Positions 1 to 13,998 are shown, counted from the first letter of the stretch. The stretch is 64,000 bases of DNA from Pontederia crassipes (GCA_030549335.1 CM060188.1:18169501-18233500); one strand, 5' to 3'. Translations and numbers: made by a program. Notes: generated by a model from the sequence alone, not told the origin.

Positions 1-718
1 TCTATAACGATAACATGAATAGACTAAATATTAATTTATATAAATATATCATACATTATTTTAGTTCCTTGTGTAAATATTATCAAACACTAAAAAATAA
101 AATATTATAAAAAATATAACAAGGTGAGGATTTGTATGGAATTAATTTATTATCAACTTAAAAATTTGCCATCCATACTAAAATAATAATATTAAGAAAA
201 TATTTATTGCTTATATTTGTTATTAAAATAAATGCTATCAACGCCAAATATACACTTTAGTTATATTAGATAAAATATTTAACTTCCATCGTTATTTTTA
301 TTCAATATATACATAACATGCATATATACACACGTCTTGAAGAGAGTTAGAAGTTGGATGACTCTATCATGAAGTCATGTAATATGATTTAGATAATTGA
401 TTTTTAAAATTTAGATCATGTATGATAAAAAATAATATTAATTAATTTTTAAGAATGAAAAATATAATTTTTTATATAGATTATTGGATGAAAGTTATAA
501 CTATTAAGCACATGTTTTAAAATAAAATATTATAAAAATATACTTAATTAAGAAGTGAGTGCATTGTGGTGGACATTTTTAAAAAAATAGCCAATAAAAT
601 ATAATTAACTACAAATTATATAGATAAGTAATAAAATAATTTGCATGTCTTTGTCGTTTCATCATCGATCTCTCTACATACATACATACATACATACATA
701 CATACATACATACATACA

Positions 719-752
<34 letters not shown>

Positions 753-1381
753 ATTAAATTAAATTGTAGAAGTTGACATACATATAATTAAATAATTTGA
801 ATAGTCGTTTTAGTATGATATATAATAATTTAATTTATTTATGTTATATATCTTTACATATAGTATGTCAAATATGACATTTTTACATTGTCACATAGAA
901 AAAAATAGATAAAAAAGCAAAATAATAGACATTGTTAAAAATATTAAAATAAGTAGTATTTACTTAATTCTAAGATATGATATTGTTAAGAAATATAGAT
1001 TAAAAAATTTATTTATATCTATATTATATCAAAATTAGAAAGATATATAGTTTGGAAGAAGAAGTGACGGTGTTTTTATATTGTCATATGTAAATTAACA
1101 TCAATAAAATAAAAATTTAAGTAATAGATGTTAACAAAATAACAAAATTAAGGGGGCGGACAGAGTAAAAATAATTAAAAATAAAAGAGAATGTAATAGC
1201 TTTTAAAAGGAATTTTAAATAAATTTAATTTATTATAACATATTTACATATATAAGTTTCTAAGGCTAGAAAATGATTATATAGTTTATAAAATTTATAT
1301 CAAAATAAAATTGCTTATTTTATAATTAAAATTTTTATTTAATTCTGTATCCTCCACGCATCGTGTGGGTCATCGTACTAG
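1..1381 (+). mobile_element. Helitron remnant, 3' terminus
   Basis: AT-rich DNA without a usable reading frame. It ends in a short GC-rich hairpin (CCACGCATCGTGTGG, about 1352-1366) followed by a spacer and CTAG at 1378-1381 with a T next. This matches the 3' signature of plant Helitrons (hairpin, roughly ten bases, CTRR, insertion before T). The 5' end lies outside the window. No Rep or helicase motif is readable, so it is a non-autonomous or decayed copy. Confidence 0.55.
675..748. repeat. (CATA)n microsatellite
   Basis: About 18 uninterrupted tetranucleotide CATA units running into TATATA. It lies inside the Helitron-like region and is probably polymorphic. Confidence 0.95.
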
Positions 1382-4300
1382 TCTATATTATATTAAAGAG
1401 AGAGTACTTTGAAGGAGAGAATGACACTTGGCATAAATGTGAGTTGACAAGTGTCCCTAGAAATAGTAATTATAACTTTATAGTATCAGTTATAGTTATA
1501 AATATATGATAATTATAGAATAACTGGATAATTTTATTATTTGTAATTATATAATGGTATATCTTTATCTTATTACACGGTTAGATAGTAATTATAATTT
1601 ATAATAACTTAACAATTACTAAAATGTTATAATGTATACAACTTAATGATTATTAAAAATAAATTTACAATATTTTTTTTAGAAATTAGTCAATATCTAC
1701 ATATTATTAAAAGGATAGTTTTAAATGAGAGAATAAAATCTGGCATATTGAAAAGTGTTGTTAAAATTTATAATTAATTATAATATTAATTATATATGAA
1801 TATTATTTGCACACTTATTTATGAAAATAAATTATTTGACAATTATCTTTTAAATCGATTGTAAATAGCTAATTTGAATATTATTTATGAAAAAATTAGA
1901 GTTATTTTTTAAATAAATAAATTAATACTATAATAAGTTATATATTGATGTAATATATTTAAATACATCAATTATAATGATAATTATATAATAATCATAT
2001 AATTTTATTATTCGTACAGTTATAATAACTATACATTTCTATATCCATTCAATTATGATAAACAAGAGTTTAAATAAACAATAAGAAATAAACATAGAAA
2101 CTAAGATAAATTATATATAAAAAATTATTATAGTCTAACCATTTTTATTTGTTGCCTGTGAACGATAAGTTAGGTACTACCTAACTACCATGGTATTATT
2201 ATAGTATAACCATTTTTATTTGTGGCAGTATCTAAAAGTAATTACTATCATGGTAGTTAAAGTAATTATGACTATTGGAAATAATCTACATTAGGTTTCT
2301 TTCCATCTTCAGGAAATTTGATATGAATGTTTGCAAATTATTTTTATGGGTAAAGAATCGTGTAGTGACTCCTCAAATCATCCATTCTCGATGAACGATA
2401 TCAGATTAAAAGCCCTTCAGGATCCAGCATCCCAGCGAGCAATTGTGCCATGTAGTTTTTGAAAAGTTTGTGTATTGACTGATGAGTTAGATTATATTGA
2501 TTTGTGTCAACACATTCAAATTATGAGAATCTACTCATATTTCTGATCGAATTTTTTTTTCATTCACAATTATGGAATCTGTTGCATCAATTTGGATTCT
2601 CTATTATTTGTCTTCAACATTATATACTCAGTATTTTGTATAATATATTTTATTTCCTTACTATTTGTATTTCAATCAGTCATTTACAAATGGAAAAAAA
2701 TAAATTGTGAGATGGTACTATTAACTTTTTCATAAGACCAGCTAATTTTTTAGCGTCATCTATTTTTCAACTATTGAATACTAAGATTTTTATATAATTA
2801 ATTATCTAAAAAGTAGATATAATTATTTGCTTAATGTAGAAAAAAAATTATTGCGTTAAAGTACTTCGTAACGCAAGTTAGATCATATTTAATGTCTATT
2901 AGAAGTTATTTTACTACTATCTTTACATATAAATTAGTAATTATGTTATATGGTTTAAAATATTAATTTGTTTTAGAAGTTTCGTAATACATAAGAAATT
3001 GAGAGGATACAAATTAATAATTCAAATCACTAACTAAACATGAACTAAAAATATTATTATTGATTACATAATATTTTAATTAGTTATAAATGCTAGAGGA
3101 CACATATCATTGTAATAATGTGTCAAAAATCATCGTCTCCTTGCAAATTTCTTTGCTTTTTGTATAGTATAAATTAATTATCTAAGGGTATAAGCCATGT
3201 CAATTTGTATGGATTGGTTAAAATGTCTACGTGACTATTTTAGTTTATTAATTTTTAAAGAATTATTTTGATAACTTTGATTAATTGAAGATAGTGCATG
3301 CATTTCCCGCACAGATATCTCCTTAACTTGTGTTAACCTTAATTGTAAATTCAAAGTTAATCATCTTTGATATAAGTGTATCAAAGGAGAAACTGACGTT
3401 GCCCATAAGTATACGTTGATGAATGTTTTACTTTTAAGTAATTACGGAGAGAATGACATTTGACAAGTGGATGTGCTCATAATTCTCCTTAAAAATAAAT
3501 AAATAATAAAAATATTAATTTATATAATGTGAATATTATTCACATACTTGAGTTGTTATATATGAACCAAAAAAATATGGAATAGTTATTTTTTAAGTCA
3601 GTTACCTAAGACCATAATTATATAAAAGTTATATAATATATTTATTTCCAGGTAATATATATAGTGTGATACAAATATAATTATTAAAATAGTTATATGT
3701 CACATGATATCCCCATAAACTTTCAGAAATTTTAGAATAATAATATAAAATCTATATATAATTTTGTTTTGCATACATTACTATTTTAATTAGAATATGA
3801 TGTGAAAGGACAAAATGTCATTTGACAAAAAAATTACACGTATACCATAACTAATTAAATTATGAATATATCATTTTTTAATGATAAATGAGTAACTATA
3901 AAAGTTAATTAGGATTATTGTTTATATTTAGCAACCGTACACACATATATATTTCTTAACTATAAAAGTTAAGTAATATGTTTTATTTAAATAATTAAAT
4001 TTTTTATGGAAATAATAATTAAATATATTTTCCTTTACTATCCTTATTCAAATCTGAACTAACAACAGCACATCACGTAACTAATTATGATCATTATCTA
4101 TCCTTCTACATTATTGGTTATTTTTCTTACTAATTCTTTTTATTATTCATTTATCATATCATCCTGCTTTTTTACTTTGGTACTCTGTCGATGCATACAC
4201 TGTCTTCATTGTTATTTGCTTGATATTTTTAACATAGTTCAACACTTAATTTTGGGATGACTTATTTTGCTTCGTTTCTTTGGTACTTGAAATCTCTTGT

Positions 4301-4824
4301 GTACTGATACATTGTTCTATTTCTTGGGCATGATATATTGTTTGAATTTATATTACATACTTTTAAAACTATTATTTCATATTGCAACATAATTTAGCAT
4401 ATAAATTTTAGAAAAAAAAGGTAGAGCATTTAAAAATATATTTCAATAGTTTAAAGCAAAATAATGCTATAAGTATTATTAATTTAGCTAAATTTCACTT
4501 GACTTTATTCGCTTTATAGTATGTATAAATATTGCATCCCTAATATATTTATTTATCCATAAATATAATATAATATTTTTCATGAAGGACCCTATTAACT
4601 TGCTACGTTATCTTAATTTACAGAAATTAAGTGAACCAACTAAAATTAGAGGGTATGGTAAGGAGTTTCTAAGTTATATTAAAAAATATTATTTGCACTA
4701 AACTTTTTAAATATTTATTATTATCTAAAACTAAATAACTAGATAATATGAGGAATCATTAATTTTATTTAGATGAGAAATATTTTTCAATTACTACCGT
4801 CGCATCGCGCGGGTCCTATACTAG
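1382..4824 (+). mobile_element. Non-autonomous Helitron A
   Basis: It begins with TCTATATTATATTAAAGAG directly after the CTAG of the preceding element. It ends with a hairpin-like GC-rich block (CCGTCGCATCGCGCGG, about 4798-4813), a spacer and CTAG at 4821-4824 followed by T. The same 5' motif recurs at 4825 and 8757, which supports a shared family. The interior is AT-rich, has no coding capacity I recognise, and seems to contain further 5'-like pieces near 1694 and 3445, so it may itself be nested. Termini are inferred from signature only. Confidence 0.55.
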
Positions 4825-7800
4825 TCTATATCTATATAAAAGCAGAGGTAGAAAGTGCCATGTGTCAAACTTTTATAAATTGAATGTATAAAATGATAAT
4901 ATTAATTATATAATCATAGATACTCAAAAATTAGTTATTATATTTATATAATTCTATTTATTTGTGTCTTTAAATTATGTGTTTGTAACTATAAATAAAG
5001 ATATTTTTAGTTTTTTTCATATTTTAAGTTAGTTGTTAAGTATATAAAATTTTATTTATTCATATTTTAAAATTTCATAGGGGCTTTCACCTTCTCAAGT
5101 TAGTTATTAAGTATATATAATTTTATTTATTTATACTTTTAAATTCCATATTTGTACGATTTTTTAGTTTTTATTTGCATACTCCACACCCTCTTTGAAG
5201 ATATGTGCACACCTACAAATATAGGTTTGTGCACAATAAAAAATATTTATATATAATTTTTTGTCTAATAAATATATTAATGTGGTAAATAAGAATACTT
5301 ATCTTTATCTAATAAAAGATATTAAATATTATAAGAGGGCTTTCAGTTTTTATTTGCATACTCGACGCCGTCTTTGAAGACAATGAGTGCATGTAGACTT
5401 GCAAATATTGATTTGCATATCATAAAAAAATACTCATATATAATTTCTCTTTGTATAAAAAATATCAAATATTATAATTTATATACAAAAGAAAAGACTC
5501 AAAATACTATGTTACATCTGTAACTCGAGTTAAAAACATGTATTTCATACTCTAATGATAATATCTATTGATGATTAATATAAGTATAATAAAATTTTAA
5601 ATATAATATTATGATAACATGTATCTATTTACAACTTATTTATCTATGTATGCATATCTATATATAAGTAAGAGGTTAAACAAATTATTCAACTAATATA
5701 AATGAAATATTTTTCTATAGCAAATAATATATGAAATAAATTATATAACTTTTGTGCTAATATTTATACTTATATATTATGTATACTAATAAATTTTAGT
5801 TATATATAGTTATTTTTTTGTTGCTATTATTCTATGGTAGAAGACTTACATATATCAATAATTTTACAATATTAAAACAACTATAATTCGTAATTATTTT
5901 ATTATTGTTGAATAGTTCGTTATAATCAATACATGATACCTAATCAGGTGATAACAAAATAACCAACCAAATTTAATTATTTTATTATTATTAACAAATT
6001 ATTAATTTATTATTATATGTATATCTATATGTCATAATTCTTTATAAATCAATATAAGATTAATTATCAATTAACAATAAAATAATCAACCAAATTTAAT
6101 CATTTTGTTTTATTATATATATAAGTATAAGTTAAACAAATTATTCAATTACTATAAATAAAATTTTTCATGTAACCAATAATATATGAAGTAGATGATA
6201 TAATTTTGTGCTAATAATATTTATAATCATATATTATTTATGCTAACAATTTTAAATTGTATACAATTATATTTTATTGTTCTCAAGTTGTGGTGATAAG
6301 AGACATAACTATATGAATCATTTTAAAATAAATAACAAATTAGATTCGGAATCACTTTGTCATTGGATATGTCGTTATAAATCAATGTAAGATATGTAAT
6401 CAACTAATAAAAAAATATTCAACCAAACTTACTCATTATTTTATTATTATTATTATTTTGTTAATTGATTAAGAAATTCTAATGAACTAATAACAAAATT
6501 TTTAACTGTTATATATGAAAGATTTTTTCTGAAAACAATAATATGATGCTCAATAATATATGAAATAAATGATATATTTTGTGCTAATATTATTTATATT
6601 CATATATTATTTATGGTAAGAATTTTTAATTGTATATAGTTAATTTTTTGTTATCATTCTATTCAGAAGATAGAAGCCTCATGTATATCAACAGTTTTAT
6701 AATATCAAACAATTAGGACTCGTAATCTTTTATTATATAATAAGCTAATAACAAACTTTTTAACTACTATAAATTAAAGATTTTTCAGTAACTAGCAATA
6801 TGATAATCAACAATATATGAAATAAATGATATATTTAAATTCTAATAATATTTATAATCATATATATTATTTATGATAACAATTTTTAGTTGTATATAGT
6901 TATTTGTTTTGTTATTCTATCAAGGAAATAGAAGAATTAATATATTAATCATTTTAGAATATCAAATAACTAGGTTTCATAATAATTTCTTTATTATTAG
7001 ATAGTTCATTATAAATTAATATGAAATCAGTTAATAGTAAAGTATTCAAATAAACTTAAACATTTTTTTATTTGTAGGAACAATTTATTTATTAATTAAG
7101 ATATTCTAATGAACTAATAATAAATTATATAACTACTATAAATGAAAAAAAAAATTGTAACAAATTATTCAACTACTATAAATGAAAAAAATCTATCATT
7201 ATCTACCTGATATATAAAAATTTTAATAATTGTTATTAGCTCTAACAAAGAAAAGACATGACCAAAAGGATAATAGAAAGAAACAATGTCATACATGTTT
7301 GTATTTTTTTTACTTAATTTATACATATTTTTGTTCTATGGAACAATAGTTATCGATAATTTTTCTACATCATATTTGAAATCATATTTTTGACATTACT
7401 CTCACAAGTAATTATTATTTTCACTTGTGTTTTTACAACTTTAGTCACAATTTTTTTATATTTGAATCTCAAACAAGTATTGCTAACGAGTTATCTATAC
7501 ATTTTTTAGTAGAGACTTTTTCATTTTTATTTTCTTCCATTGATAACAATTGTCAATAAATAAAACTAGGATATAAATAATTTCTATCTCATTAAATAAG
7601 GTATCTTATATTCAAATTTTTCGTAAAATATTTTTTGTCGCATAATATCAAATGCATACAATGCTAATAAATTGATAAAGCATTTTTTATATAAGTGTAC
7701 ATGCAAATTTTTTAATGTTAAATTAAGAAAAGAAATGACAAGTTGCCACATTGATTTTACTATGTGATATAATGCCTAAGTTGTATATGATTTAAAAATA

Positions 7801-8386
7801 TTTGATAAATTAAATACTTTTTTTCAAATGTTTTTTGATGTAGCATGACCGAAAATATTGACTTCATCTCTTAAATCTAATTAAGATGTAATTTAATCTA
7901 AAAAATTGTGTGATTAGATTACAATTTCTCGATTATCATAATCCAAAAAATACACACTCCAATGAAATGATATTAGAAAATGAAAAGATATCAATAGAAA
8001 TATATTATTATATTAAAAAATTAAAATTTAAAATCTATAGATTTTGGACTACTTTTTTTTCATTTTGTAAGGAGGCCGCATTCATTATCTCATGTGAGAT
8101 TATTTTTTAAAAAATAAATGTTTATACATGGACAATAAGCTATTTTACGGTAACAAAAAAAAGGTCTTAAAATTTTGTCCTGTGATGATAATAGACAAAT
8201 AACAAATGATGTCACAAGTATATTATACAAAAAAAATGAATTTATCTTGAAACATTATAATATTATTTCATCATTTATTATATTTTTTATTTATAGTTGC
8301 ATGACTTTTTTGTATCATTAATATGAGTTTTAAACTTTTCATATGAACAAGTTATTATGCTCCCATGCATCGGGGCTTTATACTAA
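4825..8386 (+). mobile_element. Non-autonomous Helitron B
   Basis: It starts TCTATATCTATATAAAAG immediately after the CTAG of element A. It ends in CCCATGCATCGGGG (8362-8375), a spacer and CTAA at 8383-8386 followed by T. Its first several hundred bases closely resemble the sequence at 20,510-20,830, which precedes an RPA-like gene, so B may be a deletion derivative of that larger RPA-carrying family. No protein is recognisable. Confidence 0.5.
5660..7190 (+). repeat. Degenerate AT-rich repeat units inside Helitron B
   Basis: A motif around AACAAATTATTCAACTACTA followed by TAAATGAAA recurs near 5677, 6136, 6496, 6750, 7123 and 7159. Between them come similar blocks containing AATATATGAAATAAATGATAT. 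Units are about 250-460 bp apart and diverged. I see no coding potential. Confidence 0.6.
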
Positions 8387-9990
8387 TTATTATTAAAAAG
8401 AAGATAGTGAAGAAGGAGAAAATTACATTTGGCATGATATTATGTTGCCACATATCCTTAATTTTTTAATATATTTTAATACTAATTAATTTGTATATTG
8501 CAACCAGAATGTATATGTAACCATAACTTGGTGCCATGTATCCATAAAAAATGTAAAGAAAATGTATTCTTAAAAGGCTTTAAAAAAAATATATTATAAA
8601 CAATAACTAACATTAGCCGACCCCACCTAGTGGGATAAGGCTTTGTTGTTGTTGTTGTATAAACAATAACTAACATATATATGCACGTGTCCACTTAGTA
8701 TATAGAGTAATTAGAATGTGTAACTGATTAAGTAAAAATAGTTATTTATCGATATATCTATATTATATTAAAGGTAAAGAAGTTTGCAAAGAGATTATGT
8801 CACTTGGTAAAAGTAGAAAGTGTCTTGTGTCCATACATTTGTCAAATAAAATTTTACCATAGAAAAATAATAATACAAAAATAAATAAAAGAAAACTGAA
8901 AATTTTGACAAGTAATATCATGGCTACTATTATCCATGACTATCTAATAGAAAAATAATATTTTACTATAGTTTTACTATCATGCACACTTTTTAATAAA
9001 TATAAATTTTGATTATAAATACATGATGAATAAATTGGTCCGTTAAAACTTTGCAATTATGGATATCATAATATAAGAAAAATTGGAAAATGTATTTTTT
9101 TAGAAATTTCAATTTATTCCAAATCATAATATAAGAAATTAAAAAAGAAAATATAGATAAACTAACTAATAATAATCAATTAAAAATCATATCATAATCA
9201 TACTTAGCTAAGACAAAGATAAGTGATTTATTATAACAATAAATTAGAGTCAAGTAGTAAAAGTAAAATTATTTTTGAAATTTTATAAATAAAATTAGAA
9301 TAAGAAATAAGAGAATTGCACGTTGGTGAAGTCATGCATGTTTGTAATATTAATTTGTAATTAACTTTTTAATGATTAATTGTGAGAATTGGTTACAAAA
9401 TTAGTTTGATCCCTAAAAGAAAAGATGAATTGTCCTCTGGCCTGACTAATTAGATTATTAATATACAAATAAATTTTTTAATGATTAGTTACTTATTAGA
9501 AAACTTATTGGGTAATTATTTAATTTAGCAAATGTTTTCATCATTTAATCACCCTATAAAAAGGAGGAGTAAATCAATGTGACTTCACAACTCACATTCT
9601 CTTTCTCTTTTCTACATTTTATTTTGACAAAATGTTTATTATTTCCTTCTCTTTCTCATATGTTTTCCAACAATGACACTTTCTTATTGACATAATTCCA
9701 CATGTATTGTTTACTTATAACGTATCCTTTTCCTTAATGTCAAGTGGGATGTTTTTCTTTCTCGCGTTGACAGTTAGATATGCAATAATAATTTACAATA
9801 TCTTGGTTCTTATGAAATTCCTCCACAAGTAATCATATGTGTATAACAACCTGCCACAACTACAACATTTTATAGTCATTCTCTTTCTTTGTTATTTTTA
9901 TCTTCTGAATTATGCGTTATATCAACTCATAGTAGCAATGGCCCAAGAATTTGGCTCTAGAAAAAAAAAGATGACTCCCTTCAAAAAAGC
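8387..9990. other. AT-rich Helitron-like debris, no gene
   Basis: The first bases resemble an eroded Helitron 5' end. A better 5' end (TCTATATTATATTAAAGG) begins at 8757, but I find no matching 3' hairpin downstream. No open frame in the stretch resembles a known protein. A small SINE insertion at 8614 is listed separately. Confidence 0.5.
8614..8657 (+). mobile_element. Ultra-short 5'-truncated Au-type SINE with 19-bp TSD
   Basis: Only the last 44 bp of the SINE remain: GCCGACCCCACCTAGTGGG followed by ATAAGGCTTTGTTG and TTG repeats. Perfect 19-bp target-site duplications flank it (TATAAACAATAACTAACAT at 8595-8613 and 8658-8676). The same tail occurs in copies at 36.8 kb and 39.7 kb. Confidence 0.9.
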
Positions 9991-9999
9991 GTCTCATGA

Positions 10000-11400
10000 A
10001 TTGAAATGATGAGTTAGACGAAGTACTTGAAAGTTCAACATCTAGATGGGAACTTCAACAATAGGTCCTTCACATTAGGCACATGGAAGCACATATTGGT
10101 CATACTTAATGAGACCACGAGCGAGGATTACGATATGAAAAACCTCAAAAATACGTTGAAACTTTTGAGGAAGTCATATCTCCTTTACCATAGCCCCCGG
10201 TTAGGCATGGGACTCTAAGAAGAAAATTTTTACCCCCCATGAAACTACCATGCGGGAAGAGGTTACAACGATACACATAGCGGCCATCACTACCATCAAT
10301 TATCCCTTTTTCTATATTATTCCTTCATTAATGATATTGTCTTCCTTTATGTAATAGGCAAATAAAGAGTATTCCTTAATTAAGGACAATCTTTTTCCGG
10401 TGTATGATGACATGACCTTCATATTCTCTAAGAACACTACTATATACTAGGAGCATAGCCTATGCGATGACCATGGATGAAATGCCATATGTGGACCATG
10501 ACCTGAAAGGATGATGAGGGCGAAATGTCGACATTACTCTAGATTCTATGAACTTCTACCATGCCACTAACAACATTGATCCAAGTGGGGGTTTCACATA
10601 TGAAACCACCTATAATAATCCTTCGTCAGCACAAGCATCTTATGATTCCTTTGCTAGAGTGTCGCCCACACCAGCGACCGGAAAGAGGGCCATATTTAGT
10701 GGCCAAACTAATACAACTAGAATGAATAGTTGAGGCAATGTCGAGACAATGGGGATTATGAAGGATATGACCTAGCAAGGGAAGAAGAGGCTTCTTTTGA
10801 TGGATGAGATACTGCAATGCGAGAAGGAGGCCACTCCGTACACAAGGACAGAATGTTGGTCTAAGTTTCGCGAGAAAGTTAGTGGTTGCACTCTTAAGTT
10901 CAAGCCGGCAATCATGAAAGCATTTAAGGACGAAAGTAATTGTTGGACTTTTATGACTTATGACGATGACATTTTAGAGCCATGGCTGTTGGAGCAGGTA
11001 GAGGAGTACAAAAGAAAGCGGTCACAAGGAGGGCCATACTCTACCTACTTTGGGTGCACTACCTTTAGTTTCATAGTTGGCTCCTCACAATTGATCTCAT
11101 ATGTAGCCTTTCAACTGACATCACAACATATTCCGACTACATACTTTGGTTTCATATTACCTCCTGCATTTGCCTCATCTCTCGGGACCACCTACAATGC
11201 TTCTACCATTACGTTTTCTATCTGCAGCACATTTGCGCTGCCTGCAATGGGTTCTCATTTCACATCTACATGAGTATTTACTTCTATGGGTTTCACGTTT
11301 CGCAAGCAGGGCCTCCACTTCTGCAATGCACTTTATAAATAGTTAACATCTAGTTATGACTTTTGGCACCATACTTTTGGAATGACGGTGTATGAGGTTA
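10000..11400 (+). other. Decayed transposon-associated sequence, unrecognised
   Basis: Base composition is more balanced than in the flanks, and several short plus-strand frames are open. The most protein-like is at 10,797-11,034, about 80 codons rich in Lys, Glu and Trp (for example ECWSKFREKVSG and SNCWTFMTYDDD). Its position upstream of the Harbinger transposase relic makes an accessory transposon ORF possible, but I do not recognise a domain. Confidence 0.3.
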
Positions 11401-11614
11401 TGACTACACAAGTAACATATGACTTTACCTATGTTGTCAGCTTATCACCTTTTGGCCCATGTGGACATATTAGATGAAACTACTTATCCTATTTTGTGTT
11501 GTAACCGAGAATGTTGTGTTTTGGGCAGCATTATCTTATTAGTTAAACTTTCATGGTACTTCTTGTATTGTCTAGTGCCTATGTGTTTATTTGCTTCTTG
11601 TTAGCTTTCTGTAG

Positions 11615-12505
11615 ATGAATAGATGTATAGTGGTACAATTGATGATTGATGAAGAAAAATTCCACGAGGATGTGATGAACATCATAATGGCTATTGGCAC
11701 AATTGAAATAGATCTTCAAGTACTAATAGAAAAAAATTCGTGCATAACTCGACCCTTCTCTTGGCATCAAGTCATCTTAGATATACTTAAAGGTCACCCA
11801 CAATGTGCTATGACCTATTTAGGATGTCTCATGTTTCTCAAGTTGGAGGAGCTACTAACATCGAGGAACCTCATACATAATACACAACATGTGACTTCGT
11901 GCGAGCAACTAGCTTTTTTTTCTTATATTGCCTTGGACATATAAGGCTTTGTTGTTATTGTTGTTGTTGTTGCCTTGGACATAACATATCAAACAAGAAC
12001 ATGGTCGAGAAATTCCAACATTTCGAAAAAATGATATCATGGCATTTTAATAATGTGCTTAGGGCGACACGTTCGCTTTCTAAAAAGTTCATCAAATTAC
12101 CAACTGGACGTGAAGACGTGCATACATGTATTCGCAGTAGTCATCAATTCTTTCCCCACTTTGCGGTAAGTAAAACACTTCATAAGTGCTTTTTCAACAT
12201 GACTATCTCGTTAGGCCACTTAACAAATGCATTGATGTCAAACATTAATATAATGACCTTAGAGCTATCGACGAGACTCATAACCTGCAATGGTGCCAAA
12301 GGCAGACCAACCTCGCTATAGGAATTGCAAGGGGTTCCTGTCCCAAAATGTGATGGCGGAGACATCATTCGATCATTCGTTCCTTTATTCGTGCACTGGA
12401 TGGGAGGGATTAGCCGCAAATATAAGATTCCTCCATTGGTGTGTGGAAAATGCTGGACTTGTTATTCCAGAAGGTAAAACAAGACTAACACATTATCATA
12501 TTTGA
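11615..12505 (+). pseudogene. PIF/Harbinger-type transposase relic
   Basis: Fragments in three frames match the order of a PIF/Harbinger nuclease. First comes an N-terminal helical part with HVTSCEQLAFF (about 11,890). Then NKNMVEKFQHFEKMISWHF and NNVLRA follow (about 11,994-12,060). IDETH near 12,268 resembles the catalytic IDGTH motif. The DDE core continues as MVPKADQPRYRNCKG (12,290 on) and CTGWEGLAANIRFL (about 12,393-12,435). Frames shift in the T-run near 11,912, at a small SINE insertion (11,942) and near 12,275. The C-terminal catalytic portion is not found, so the gene is dead. These transposases act in the nucleus with a Myb-like partner. Confidence 0.75.
11942..11971 (+). mobile_element. 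30-bp SINE tail inserted in the transposase relic
   Basis: TAAGGCTTTGTTGTTATTG plus TTG repeats is the 3' end of the same SINE family. The 12-bp sequence GCCTTGGACATA is present on both sides (11,930-11,941 and 11,972-11,983), consistent with a target-site duplication. The insert adds to the frame damage in the transposase. Confidence 0.75.
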
Positions 12506-13986
12506 ATTTGTTTCTTTGTTGCATCCTTTGTTATTATACGCTTATTGTTGGAAATATATTTCTTGGGATTGAATAAAAGTGTCCCATGTCTGTGTGTTTT
12601 GTGGTTATGCACACTTGCACATCATTTAAGACCCTTATTATGTTGTATCTGGTCGTTCCTTTTATCCTGAAGATTAGTGTTCAAGTCTTATTTTTATATC
12701 ATTCAAAGAAGTTGTCTTATTTTTATTTGATATAGAGGGAAACCATGGATTACACATTCATGTTAAAACTTGAGAATCATTGTCTTCCCAAAGCAGCTTT
12801 TATTTTAATTCTATTAGAAGGTGAGAAGGTATAGCCTATATCTTATTGTTCATGTCGCTTACATTTCCAGTGATGGCGGTGTCTCCGCCTCATGGTTTGG
12901 GCGTCCAGTTGATGCTGCGGGATACAAATGCGACTTGCTTGTCTTGAGCTAGCCATTGTAGCAACATGTAATTTGGATGTATTTCAGTCCTAGACATTGT
13001 TTCACAAGCGTTATTGGGACATATTAGTTGGATGTATTCATTTGTAAGCATTCATGTCATCTTGTGGGCATTGGCTTTAATTACTTTTGGAACACATGTT
13101 CCTTTCATGAAACTGCATTAATTATCTTTGTTATGCAATAAATTGATGTCTCCATTTGTGAACAGATGTGGGTTGTATTTCCTTCTTGTTTCTGTGATAA
13201 TATAAAACCATCATGTCGCCACTTATAAATAAAACATTTTTTTATATCATTCTGTCTATACTCATCGTTGTTTATCATGTCTTGAACTTACAGGGGCGCA
13301 GGTGTTGTCGTTGTTTATCATGTCTCAAACTTACAAGGGTGTTTGATGTTACAATTTACATCAATGTTATGGAATCACAATTCACAAGCCGTGATATAGT
13401 TCTAGCTTCGAGACATATGATTTACTCCAAGTGTGACGACCTTAGGAACTTGCTAAGTGTCAAGGAATAGGCACCTAATAAGCATTTCAGACCATTCCAT
13501 TGACATTCTCGTCATTCCAAAATTTTTTTGATGACCATGAGACACTACATCCTAAAATATTCGATAAGCATGACAAATTTCATATGAATAAACTGTTCCA
13601 TAACATGTCCAAGGATTACATGTTTGTGGCCCAATTTGTTTCACTTCAAAATACATCAACAGAAGAAAACATCTTGCGCGACCACATCAAAACATGCAAA
13701 ATCATCCTGCGATGACCACATTATGACACCCCAAATTAGCCAAATGAACACATCATGTGAAGTTCATGATCAGGCAAGCAACCACGATTCCTAAAAAAAT
13801 AGAGGACTCAATCTCGTTGGAGGCGTTTAACTGTTGCTTCCAATGTGGTGGATCACTTATTACAACGATGGCACGAGGTTCTATGAATGGATCAATCCAT
13901 TTGAAGAATTCGCAATCACCAGATGGAATGTTTCTATGTGTGCATAAACGAAATCGCAGAATAAGGAAACTGCAAGTGCCAATGGT
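12506..13986. other. Intergenic, no gene recognised
   Basis: Moderately AT-rich sequence with small open frames that show no known motif. A local repeated phrase (TTGTTTATCATGTCT with CTTACA downstream) occurs twice near 13,267 and 13,310. It may be the rest of the decayed DNA transposon. Confidence 0.4.
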
Positions 13987-13998
13987 TTAACAAGGAAA

